Shown here: piece after piece, positions 17,868-25,068 of the stretch | Layout of the letters: each line of letters opens with the position of its first letter | How positions within the stretch are numbered: position 1 is the stretch's first letter | NCBI GenBank assembly: GCA_017548275.1 | Contig: JAFZAH010000036.1 | Coordinates: forward strand, 62,001 to 126,000 | Direction of reading: 5' to 3' | Origin: Prevotella sp. | GTDB lineage: Bacteria; Bacteroidota; Bacteroidia; Bacteroidales; Bacteroidaceae | DNA: 64,000 nucleotides | Translations under genes and position numbers: made by a program | Notes under the pieces: generated by a model | The model's input: only the letters and a program-made list of their open reading frames with translations | The model's database searches: none | Told to the model about the DNA's origin: nothing

Positions 17868-18106
17868 ATCAGACGGATTCTTATTTAGGACTACGTATTT
17901 CACGAATTAAACGAATAGTGTAATTACCTGGTTATCAGGAACTAATTCGTTCAATTCGTGAAATTCGTAGTTTAAATGGTTTAGGGTCGAGGGTTTAGGG
18001 TTTAGGGGTTTTAACCCTAATTCGAATCGATGAAATCCGTCGTCTTAGGAGGCTTTCGTTTATTCCAGTAACTACTCCCTCCCCTCGGGGAGGGTCAGGA
18101 AGGGGG
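17868..18106. repeat. Phrase repeats and family B hairpin between DUF4923 and the helicase gene
   Basis: AATTCGTGAAATTCGTAG-type phrases form an imperfect inverted repeat (17890-17970), followed by GGGTTTAGGGTTTAGGGG (about 17995) and then a family B hairpin CCCTCCCCTCGGGGAGGG at 18071-18090. The two flanking genes converge here, so hairpins may stop both transcripts. Confidence 0.65.
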
Positions 18107-19528
18107 CTATTCCGTCTGCGTCTTGGGCCAGTTGACAAGGAAGAGGGTGTCAGTGGCGCGGGTGAAAGCGGTGTAGAGCCAATGGATGTAATCGTTGGTG
18201 AGCATGTCGTCGGTCATGTAACCTTGGTCAACATATACGTGCTCCCACTGTCCGCCCTGCGCCTTATGACAAGTGACGGCGTATGCGAACTTGATTTGCA
18301 GGGCGTTGTAATAACTGTCATCGCGTATTTTCTTCATCCGCTCGGCTTTTTGCGCCACATCGGCATAATCTTCCTGCACGGCGGCAAACAACTGATCGCT
18401 CTGCTCACGGGTCAAGGCGGGCGCCTCGGTGGTAAGCGTATCGAGCATCACCGTGCACGACAATTCGTAATCATCGTAATCGGGAAACGAGAGGATGGCG
18501 TCAGCGAAATGAAAGCCGTAGAGTTCGCGCTGATGGCGCACGCGCAGCACCCGCATCCGGTCACCGTTGGCGATAAACGGGAAGGGTGCCTTCTCCTGCT
18601 CCGACCAATAATAGTTGTTGCGCACCACCATCAGACTGTCGCCCGTGGATAGTTGCTCCTCGCGCCCGAGCACGGTGTTGCGGATGCCGTGGTTGTAGAT
18701 ATTGGCGCGTTTGTTGCTGCGGGTGATGACGATGGTCTCATCCATGCCCACACGGCTGTAACTGCTGTTAAGCGACTCTATCAGTTCGTCGCCCGGCACC
18801 ATGCGGATATCTGCGAAGCCATGAAAACGGATTCTCGGCAACTGCGTCATCTCATCTCGGGTAATCATCTGGCGCACGACGGTGGCATTGTAGAGGATGC
18901 CCGACTGTTCGGACTGACGCAGCACCTGATTGAGGTCGCTCTCATAGACCTTCATCCCGTAGCCATGCAAGACATCCGCCAACAAGGCGGGCGATTCCTC
19001 CTCGCCTACAGGCGGCAACTGCGCGCGGTCGCCTATCAGCACCATGCGGCAGTTCTGCCCACTATAGACGTATTTGACCAGGTCGTCGAGCAACCGCCCG
19101 CTGCCGAATGCCGCCTCACCGTAGGAGTCGTTGGCTATCATCGACGCCTCATCGACCATCACCAACAAATCGTGATATTGGTTGAAATTGAGTTGAAACC
19201 CCGTCATCTCGCCCGTGAACGTCTCCTGCCGATAGATGCGCCGATGGATGGTATAAGCATCATGACCGCTGTTGAGCGAGAACACCTTCGCCGCCCTGCC
19301 CGTGGGTGCCAAGAGCAGCAACTGCTGTTTCAACGCCGTCAACGCCCGCACAATGGCACTGGCCAATGCCGTCTTACCTGTTCCGGCGCTGCCGCGCATC
19401 ACCATCACAGCCATGGGGTCACGGTCAGTGAGGAAGTCACAGAACGTGCGTATGGCCGCATCCTGCTCAGGCGTCGGCTCAAATGCGAAGGCCTGTAGTA
19501 TTTGGTGTTTCAGTTCTTGAGCAATCAT
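18107..19528 (-). CDS. RecD-like superfamily 1 DNA helicase
   Basis: A 473-residue ATP-dependent helicase related to RecD2/AAA_30 proteins. Walker A is GSAGTGKT (residues 46-53), motif Ia LLLLAPTGRAAK follows, and motif II is MVDEASMI near 130. Motif III is IGDRAQLPPVG. The C-terminal UvrD_C_2 region contains YAVTCHKAQGGQWEHVYVDQ and a final WLYTAFTRATDTLFLV, the motif VI arginine segment. It is much shorter than RecD2 and lacks the N-terminal tandem HhH part, as is common for these stand-alone Bacteroidales helicases. A role in DNA repair or recombination is likely by family; the partner proteins are unknown. Confidence 0.9.
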   Translation of the reverse strand: MIAQELKHQILQAFAFEPTPEQDAAIRTFCDFLTDRDPMAVMVMRGSAGTGKTALASAIVRALTALKQQLLLLAPTGRAAKVFSLNSGHDAYTIHRRIYRQETFTGEMTGFQLNFNQYHDLLVMVDEASMIANDSYGEAAFGSGRLLDDLVKYVYSGQNCRMVLIGDRAQLPPVGEEESPALLADVLHGYGMKVYESDLNQVLRQSEQSGILYNATVVRQMITRDEMTQLPRIRFHGFADIRMVPGDELIESLNSSYSRVGMDETIVITRSNKRANIYNHGIRNTVLGREEQLSTGDSLMVVRNNYYWSEQEKAPFPFIANGDRMRVLRVRHQRELYGFHFADAILSFPDYDDYELSCTVMLDTLTTEAPALTREQSDQLFAAVQEDYADVAQKAERMKKIRDDSYYNALQIKFAYAVTCHKAQGGQWEHVYVDQGYMTDDMLTNDYIHWLYTAFTRATDTLFLVNWPKTQTE

Positions 19529-19565
19529 TTTATGCTATGGATGATAGTATTTCAGAAATTATGTG

Positions 19566-19573
19566 TACTTTTG
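19566..19573 (+). promoter_or_regulatory. -7 promoter element for the 19638 gene
   Basis: TACTTTTG followed by C matches the -7 consensus, about 65 bases before the GTG start at 19638. No good -33 TTTG is found at the right distance. Confidence 0.5.
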
Positions 19574-19637
19574 CAAGCGGTTGGCACACAACGGCTGACA
19601 AAAGTAATCATTATTTTTCACTTCAGCAACTATTCGC

Positions 19638-20114
19638 GTGAGAATTAAGCGCAATCATATCCTGATAATCTGTGTCGTGGCTTTGGCTGTGGCATGTATT
19701 TGGAGTGTGAGCCGTCCCATGCGGTTCCAGCGGCAATGCGAGGAACGGGAAACTGTCGTGAAAGAGCGATTGCTGAAGATACGCCAAGCCGAGGAGCGCT
19801 ATCTCCAAACCCAAGGTGAATATGCGCCCGACTTCGCCACGCTCATCCAAGGTGGTTATCTGGCCGACTCGTTGCAGTATGTCCCCTACTCCGACGGCGA
19901 GACGTTCGATCTGGCTGCCTCGGCGGCCATCACCCGTTCGGGCAAGGTCATCCCTCTCATGCAGTGCGGCGCGCTCTATCATCAATACCTCAAAGGGCTC
20001 GACGACAACAGCATCGGCAATCTGACCGAAGCAGCCGACGCGGCAGGCAGATACCCGGGACTGAAAATCGGTGACCTGACCCAAGACAACGGCAACAGCG
20101 GGAACTGGGAATGA
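19638..20114 (+). CDS. Membrane-anchored hypothetical protein, pseudopilin-like N-terminus
   Basis: A 158-residue protein of unknown function that begins with GTG; no better upstream start was seen. A single transmembrane helix (HILIICVVALAVACIWSV, residues 7-24) is followed by a basic, charged helix (RQCEERETVVKERLLKIRQA) and a compact domain containing YLQTQGEYAPDFATL. That order, membrane helix then a KIRQAEERY / QGxYAPDFxxL segment, resembles pseudopilin-like Bacteroidales proteins found next to DUF3822 and rsmD. The next gene follows by about 60 bases, so an operon with DUF3822 and rsmD is plausible. The similarity is only to general layout. Confidence 0.75.
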   Translation: MRIKRNHILIICVVALAVACIWSVSRPMRFQRQCEERETVVKERLLKIRQAEERYLQTQGEYAPDFATLIQGGYLADSLQYVPYSDGETFDLAASAAITRSGKVIPLMQCGALYHQYLKGLDDNSIGNLTEAADAAGRYPGLKIGDLTQDNGNSGNWE

Positions 20115-20132
20115 AAAAGGATGGGGAGGGGC

Positions 20133-20160
20133 TCCCTAAACGACCAAACGACCAATTCCC
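20133..20160 (+). repeat. 28-base exact copy of the block upstream of parB
   Basis: Identical to 1893-1920 and built from AAACGACC units. In both places it ends 17-20 bases before a start codon (parB, DUF3822), which would place it in the 5' untranslated region. Confidence 0.85.
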
Positions 20161-20177
20161 AAAACAACCAAAAAAAC

Positions 20178-20930
20178 ATGAAACAACTTATCATCCGCAT
20201 CAGCGAACAATCCATGGCATTTGCCACCGCCCACTACGACGAGGCGGACAAGATAGAATTTGAGCCGTTTCATCTGCGCAACGGCATCTCCGCCGCAGCC
20301 AATCTGCGCGAGGCGTTCAAGTCGTCACCGTTACTGTCGCGCCATTACGACCATGTGGAAGTGATGGTCAACAGTCCGGTATTGCTGGTGCCGCTCGATG
20401 AGTTTCAGGAGGAAGAGGCGCCGGTGCTCTATCGTCACACCTACTTGGGGCATGATGACGAAGACATTGCTCACGTCATCATCGCCGAACTGTATAGCGT
20501 GGCTGTGTTCGCGCTGCAAAAAGACCTAAAGACTGTGGTCGAGGACCATTTCACCGACATCCATTATCAGCCGGTCAGCCTGCCCGTATGGCGTCATCTG
20601 CGCATCGAGGCCAACAACGGGCAGCGCAAGAAACTATTTGCCTATTTCCACGACAAACAGGTGGAGATGTTCTACAGTTGGCAAAACCGCGTGAAGTTTT
20701 ACAACACCTTCCAGACAGCCGAAGAATACGACTCGCTCTATTATCTGCTTTATGTGTGGCGCCAGACTGGACTGAATGCTGAGACCGACGAGTTGCGTCT
20801 GGTCGGAGAGATACCCCATGAGGAGTGGCTCACCGAGCGTTTGCGCCATTTCCTGAGAAATGTCAGTGTCATCAACCCGTCCGACAACCATACTAAGGAC
20901 ATGCCCTACGACATGGGGCTGATGGAATAA
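20178..20930 (+). CDS. DUF3822 family protein
   Basis: A 250-residue cytoplasmic protein of the DUF3822 family, which in Bacteroidota is almost always encoded just before rsmD. The start MKQLIIRISEQSMAFA was chosen because the longer in-frame form (from 20121) reads through the AAACGACC repeat. Visible features are the N-terminal strand pair (LIIRISEQSMAFATA), SSPLLSRHYDHVEVMVNSP, a DDEDIAHV segment, and a C-terminal EYDSLYYLLYVWRQTGLN region. The fold is ASKHA-like in related families, but no nucleotide motif can be claimed here. Function is unknown; linkage to a 16S rRNA methyltransferase is the only functional hint. Confidence 0.85.
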   Translation: MKQLIIRISEQSMAFATAHYDEADKIEFEPFHLRNGISAAANLREAFKSSPLLSRHYDHVEVMVNSPVLLVPLDEFQEEEAPVLYRHTYLGHDDEDIAHVIIAELYSVAVFALQKDLKTVVEDHFTDIHYQPVSLPVWRHLRIEANNGQRKKLFAYFHDKQVEMFYSWQNRVKFYNTFQTAEEYDSLYYLLYVWRQTGLNAETDELRLVGEIPHEEWLTERLRHFLRNVSVINPSDNHTKDMPYDMGLME

Positions 20931-20937
20931 ATAAAAA

Positions 20938-21120
20938 GCCTCACCCCCAACCCGGCCTCACCCCCAACCCCTCTCCAAAGGGCGAGGGGAGTAGATAGCC
21001 CAATAATGGAGCAGTATTGTCTGAACTCCTGAACTTCTGAACTTCTGAACTCCTAAGTATTGGCTTTAACTTCCTTAACTTCTTTAACTTCTTTAACTTC
21101 CACTTCAAAACTCCTTCCCC
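20938..21120. repeat. Family A repeat plus TTCTTTAAC / CTTCTGAAC phrases
   Basis: 20938-20999 carries one and a half family A copies. 21015-21055 is four CTGAACTTCTGAACTTC units, and 21065-21105 is four TTAACTTCTTTAACTTC units. The TTAACTTC phrase recurs near 23165 and, inverted, near 54240. Confidence 0.8.
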
Positions 21121-21136
21121 TCCAAAACTTAAAAGA

Positions 21137-21709
21137 ATGCGTATCATCACCGGAAAATACAAAGGCCGTCATTTCGACATACCGCGCTCGTTTAAGGCGC
21201 GGCCCACGACCGATTTCGCCAAAGAGAACATTTTCAATGTGCTCAACGGTTACATCGATTTCGACGGGGCCATGGCCTTGGACCTCTTTGCCGGAACCGG
21301 CAGCATCTCGTTGGAACTGCTCTCACGCGGTTGCAGCCAGGTCATCAGCGTCGAGGCCGACCGCGACCACTGCGCCTTCATCCGCCAATGCTTGCAAAAA
21401 CTGGGCACCGACGATGTGACGCTCATCCGTGGCGACGTGTTCCGTTTCGTGCGCTCATGCCGCCAACAGTTCGACCTTATTTTTGCCGACCCCCCCTATG
21501 CTTTGGAGCAATTGGAGAGCATCCCGTCGCTCATCTTCGAGCACGGATTATTGAAAGAAGACGGTATTCTGGTATTTGAGCACGGAAAGCGCAATGACTT
21601 CAGCGCCGACCCGCATTTTGTGGAGCACCGCGCCTACGGCAGCGTCAATTTCTCGCTGTTCAGAGCATCGGCGCAAACAGACGGACAAACGACTCCCACA
21701 GACGTTTGA
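21137..21709 (+). CDS. rsmD: 16S rRNA (guanine966-N2)-methyltransferase RsmD
   Basis: RsmD transfers a methyl group from SAM to N2 of G966 in the small-subunit rRNA. The 190-residue protein has RIITGKYKGR at the N-terminus, RPTTDFAKENIFNVL (about 22-36, substrate binding), the SAM-binding motif I DLFAGTGSISLELLSRG (about 49-65) and the catalytic DPPY tetrad near 118-121. It closes the DUF3822 cluster. Its last 50 bases overlap the 3' end of the convergent cardiolipin synthase gene, so transcription from both sides must read into the other gene. The extended C-terminus (ASAQTDGQTTPTDV) is encoded in that overlap. Confidence 0.93.
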   Translation: MRIITGKYKGRHFDIPRSFKARPTTDFAKENIFNVLNGYIDFDGAMALDLFAGTGSISLELLSRGCSQVISVEADRDHCAFIRQCLQKLGTDDVTLIRGDVFRFVRSCRQQFDLIFADPPYALEQLESIPSLIFEHGLLKEDGILVFEHGKRNDFSADPHFVEHRAYGSVNFSLFRASAQTDGQTTPTDV

Positions 21710-23084
21710 GGAAACTGCGCTCCTTGATTTCCTTCACCTCCTCGAGCGGCACTGAATGACGCATATCTTCCTCAAACACCTCTTTCAATCGCAGCGCCAT
21801 TGTCCGGTCATAGAAAAACACATTCGACTCGAAATTATTCTCAAAACTACGGAAGTCGATGTTCGTCGAACCGCACGAACACAGACTGTCGTCGCATATC
21901 AGCAATTTCGAGTGGTTGAACCCCTCCTTATATAAATAAATCTTCACCCCGTCATCGGCAGCCTGCATCAGAAACGAACGGCTCGCCCACTTCACCACTT
22001 TGGCATCGGCTTTCATCGGTATCATCAGCCTCACATCCACACCCGACTGGGCACACGAGCGCATGGCGAAGAGCACCGTCTCGGTAGGCAGGAAATAGGG
22101 GGTGGACATATACACGTATTTCTTCGCGTTGTGCAGGATGCTCACGTAGCCGTGCATCATCTCCGGCGACTCGCTCGTAGGGTTGCTGGTGACTATCTGC
22201 GCCAGACAGTTGTTCACGATGCTTCCGTCAAACTCCGGATAGAACGAACGGTCGGATATGAGTGTGCGGTCCACGAAGTACCAATCCACGAGGAAGGCAC
22301 ACTGTATGCCATAGACAGCGCCGCCGTGTATGCGCAGATGAGTGTCGCGCCAAGGCTGCACCTTCGTGCCTTTCACATAGCGCTGTGCGATATTCATGCC
22401 GCCGATAAAACCTACCTTGCCGTCGATGACGCACAGTTTGCGGTGATTACGGTAATTCACCTTGCTTGTGAATGCCGGGAATTTCACGGGCATGAACGCG
22501 TGCACGTCAATACCCGCCTCGCGCATCCGCTCAAAGAACGCCGACGGCACTTTCCAGCACCCCACATCGTCGTAGATGACCCGCACCTCGACTCCTTCCT
22601 CCGCCTTGGTAATGAGCGCGTCGCTGACCAGATAGCCCAGCGGGTCGTCCTCGAAGATATACGTATCGATATGAATATGGTGCTTCGCCTGTGCAATCTC
22701 GCTCAACAATGCGGGGAAGAACGTGTAACCGTCTGTATAGATATCTACCTCGTTGTTTTTGAAAGGCAGCGACCAACCGTTGCTCGCAAATAGACGGATA
22801 AGGTTGCGGTAATCCCCGGGCAACTGCAAACTGCGCTGCTCTACAAACCCCAGCATCGAGCGGTGAGTCAACTGGTCCAGGCTCTGCTTGCTGATGTAAC
22901 GCTCGCGACGGGTGTTCTGGCCGAAAAAGAAATAAAGGATGACGCCGATGACCGGCAGGAAGACCAATGCCAACAACCAGACCAACGCCTTCGCCGGCTG
23001 ACGGTTGTCCATCAGCATGGCAATGATGGTACCCAAGGTCACCACCACATAAACGACGAATATTATCCAGTGTATGTAGAGCAT
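21660..23084 (-). CDS. cls: Cardiolipin synthase (phospholipase D family)
   Basis: Cls condenses two phosphatidylglycerol molecules, or a related pair, to cardiolipin at the inner membrane. The 474-residue protein has two N-terminal membrane segments (IIFVVYVVVTLGTIIAML and KALVWLLALVFLPVIGVILY) and then two PLD phosphodiesterase motifs: HRKLCVIDGKVGFIGG near 215 and HSKLLICDDSLCSCGSTN near 390. In the second motif the Asp and following Ser/Cys fit the HxKxxxxD pattern. Length and layout match bacterial ClsA/ClsB-type enzymes of the PLDc_N group. It converges on and overlaps rsmD by 50 bases. Confidence 0.93.
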   Translation of the reverse strand: MLYIHWIIFVVYVVVTLGTIIAMLMDNRQPAKALVWLLALVFLPVIGVILYFFFGQNTRRERYISKQSLDQLTHRSMLGFVEQRSLQLPGDYRNLIRLFASNGWSLPFKNNEVDIYTDGYTFFPALLSEIAQAKHHIHIDTYIFEDDPLGYLVSDALITKAEEGVEVRVIYDDVGCWKVPSAFFERMREAGIDVHAFMPVKFPAFTSKVNYRNHRKLCVIDGKVGFIGGMNIAQRYVKGTKVQPWRDTHLRIHGGAVYGIQCAFLVDWYFVDRTLISDRSFYPEFDGSIVNNCLAQIVTSNPTSESPEMMHGYVSILHNAKKYVYMSTPYFLPTETVLFAMRSCAQSGVDVRLMIPMKADAKVVKWASRSFLMQAADDGVKIYLYKEGFNHSKLLICDDSLCSCGSTNIDFRSFENNFESNVFFYDRTMALRLKEVFEEDMRHSVPLEEVKEIKERSFLKRLWESFVRLFAPML

Positions 23085-23089
23085 TTGTG

Positions 23090-23190
23090 AAACCTCCCCC
23101 TCTCCCCCTCCGAAGGAAGGGGAAACCTACTTGAGGTCAGATATTTGAGATTTGATGTTTATGATAACTTCTTTAACTTCCTAATAATGC
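23090..23190. repeat. Repeat phrases upstream of cls
   Basis: A family B-like run (CCTCCCCCTCTCCCCCTCC) is followed by TTGAGGTCAGATATTTGAGA, a TTGAG phrase string in the complement sense of CCTCAAA repeats near 57755 and 63340, and by AACTTCTTTAACTTCC. Confidence 0.6.
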
Positions 23191-23214
23191 GAACGCTGTG
23201 AGCGGTATCTCCCT

Positions 23215-24906
23215 TTACATACCCTTGAGCAGCGGGTCATTGGAACCCTCGTCGCTGAAATCGGGGATAATTTTGTTCAGATAGGCCAGTTCGTTGATAG
23301 CGAAATCGCTGTTTTCAGGCTCATCGAGCATTTTCTTGAGTATAGTGCGCACCTCCAAATAACTCTCCCGCTCAATGAGCAGATACACCTTGCGGCGACG
23401 GAGGAAATGGTAGAAGTTGCGCACATTGCTGTCGAGCAGCGGCCCTTCTTCCTCGTCATCCTCCTGATTTCCCTCCAACTCGCTGATTAGGCTGTCCACC
23501 ATGTGCTCGGCGCGGAAGTCGTGCGAATTGACCATGCTGTTGACCATCTCCGTCGTATAGGTGATGCGCCGCAGGGGTGAGGTGAAGTCCAGGTAATACA
23601 TCGCGCGGTCATATTGGCGCAGTTCGCTGTAGCAGAACCCGATGAGGTAGCACACCTCAAAGAATGTCTCTTTCTGACTGTTGCGCAGTTTGTGGAAATC
23701 CTGCATCAGTCGCCCAAATGCGCGCTCCAGATAGACCAACGCCTCGGCGTAGCAGTCGTTTCCGAACAACCGGCGGCCGTGATACAGGTCTTTCGCCAAC
23801 GACTCCTGCGTAAACTCCCACACCAACTTCTGCTCGTCGGTCAGCGAGTCAGTATCGTCAGCCTTCCCCTTCTCTATCGCCTCTTTCCACATATAACGGA
23901 ACTCGTCGTTGCGCTGTTTGTCGCTCACTTGGTCGATGGCGATAAGCACCGACACGGTCTGCGGCAGATTGGCTTGCTGACCGAAATGCACCCGATGAAA
24001 ACTCGCCGACAGGGGTTCTATGGTCATGGTCAGACGGTAGTAGAGCGTCTTGTCGTCGCCCCCGTGATTGCTCAGCATCACCATCATCGTGCGCTGCTCT
24101 TTGATGCCAGGTTCAGTGTAGGTCACCACAGCCGTGGCGCGGGCTGCCTTGCTGATTTCCCCGATGACCAACTGACGTGGCGACAGATTCGCTGCGAAGT
24201 CATCCACGATGGTCATTCCACCCATCGAGCCTTCCATGATGCTGATAGCCTTGATATCCATGCCTTTCAGGCCGAAGGCTCTCATGGCGATGTCTTTCAG
24301 GATAACCCGTGTGCTGTCCTCGGCGGGGTCGCGCACACCCTCCTCAAACACGTGGGTCATCTCCATCTCTCTCAACAGCGACATCTCGTGTCCCCATGCC
24401 ATCGCAGCCCGCTCCACATCGTGCTCCGGCGATTTGTCGGCATTCTGCAGTTCCTTGAAACGGCGGTCAAACGCGTTTTGCCAACTGAACATCGACTGCA
24501 TGGCACGGGCCAGAGTATCGCGGGAATTATACCCCGTCAGCAGCACACCCGACATGGCGTGCACATCCACCTCGTTTTTCTCTTCATTAGTGGAATAGAC
24601 GATGCGCTCGCACTCGCTGTTCAGGTTGCACTGGTTGCAGATATGCCTCACCAGTTGCAGGTTATCGGCCGAGGTGTTATAGAAAAAGAGGTACATCAGG
24701 CGGACATAGGGGGTATCCTTTTCTATACGGATACGGAAATGCCCGTTCTGATAGTCGAAAGCCACCACCCGCTCGTCCTGCTCGTCTTCCCAGCGAAAGT
24801 CACAGTTCATCTGCGTGAGCGTCTGGCTTACCAGCCGCTCTCGTTCTTTCATGTCGGTGGTCAGACTCACCGTTGCTTTCCGTTTGAATATATCGTGTAT
24901 TTTCAC
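23215..24906 (-). CDS. Large uncharacterised protein with TPR-like C-terminal part
   Basis: Unrecognised 563-residue cytoplasmic protein without signal peptide or membrane segment. The first 130 residues look like a YbjN/secretion-chaperone-type alpha/beta domain (VSQTLTQMNCDFRWE, then FRIRIEKDTPYVRLMYLFFY and ADNLQLVRHICNQCNLN). A charged middle follows. The last 170 residues are helical with TPR-like pairs (YAEALVYLERAFGRLMQDF, then YLIGFCYSELRQYDRAMYYL) and an acidic linker (ELEGNQEDDEEEGPLLDSN). The gene is single, between cls and dnaG, in the same direction as both. Similar proteins seem confined to Bacteroidales, but that is memory rather than a search. A scaffold or chaperone role is only a guess. 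Confidence 0.8.
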   Translation of the reverse strand: MKIHDIFKRKATVSLTTDMKERERLVSQTLTQMNCDFRWEDEQDERVVAFDYQNGHFRIRIEKDTPYVRLMYLFFYNTSADNLQLVRHICNQCNLNSECERIVYSTNEEKNEVDVHAMSGVLLTGYNSRDTLARAMQSMFSWQNAFDRRFKELQNADKSPEHDVERAAMAWGHEMSLLREMEMTHVFEEGVRDPAEDSTRVILKDIAMRAFGLKGMDIKAISIMEGSMGGMTIVDDFAANLSPRQLVIGEISKAARATAVVTYTEPGIKEQRTMMVMLSNHGGDDKTLYYRLTMTIEPLSASFHRVHFGQQANLPQTVSVLIAIDQVSDKQRNDEFRYMWKEAIEKGKADDTDSLTDEQKLVWEFTQESLAKDLYHGRRLFGNDCYAEALVYLERAFGRLMQDFHKLRNSQKETFFEVCYLIGFCYSELRQYDRAMYYLDFTSPLRRITYTTEMVNSMVNSHDFRAEHMVDSLISELEGNQEDDEEEGPLLDSNVRNFYHFLRRRKVYLLIERESYLEVRTILKKMLDEPENSDFAINELAYLNKIIPDFSDEGSNDPLLKGM

Positions 24907-24949
24907 TTTTTTCTGGTTTATTGGTTCACCCCTTTATAAATGATTTCCT

Positions 24950-25068
24950 GACACTCTCCCCCTGCCTCCTGCCACCCCCTCCAACTTAGAGAAGAAAGTG
25001 ATTACCTCAGAACCTCAATCCTCAACGTCCCATGTTCAACGTTCAACGTTCAATGTTCAACGTGCCAC
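24950..25068. repeat. TTGAAC / GTTCAACGTTCAA repeat forming the dnaG 3' end
   Basis: Between 25015 and 25062 the sequence cycles through ACGTTCAACGTTCAATG-type units; read on the minus strand it contains the TGA that ends dnaG. The same family lies at 53345-53465, where it ends the DIP1984 gene. Confidence 0.75.

Noticed and set aside
23614-24939. Open frame of 441 codons opposite the large unknown protein gene
   Set aside because: Shadow frame of the 23215-24906 gene: residue use is His/Val/Leu-rich with no domain, and the forward gene has clear protein-like periodicity.
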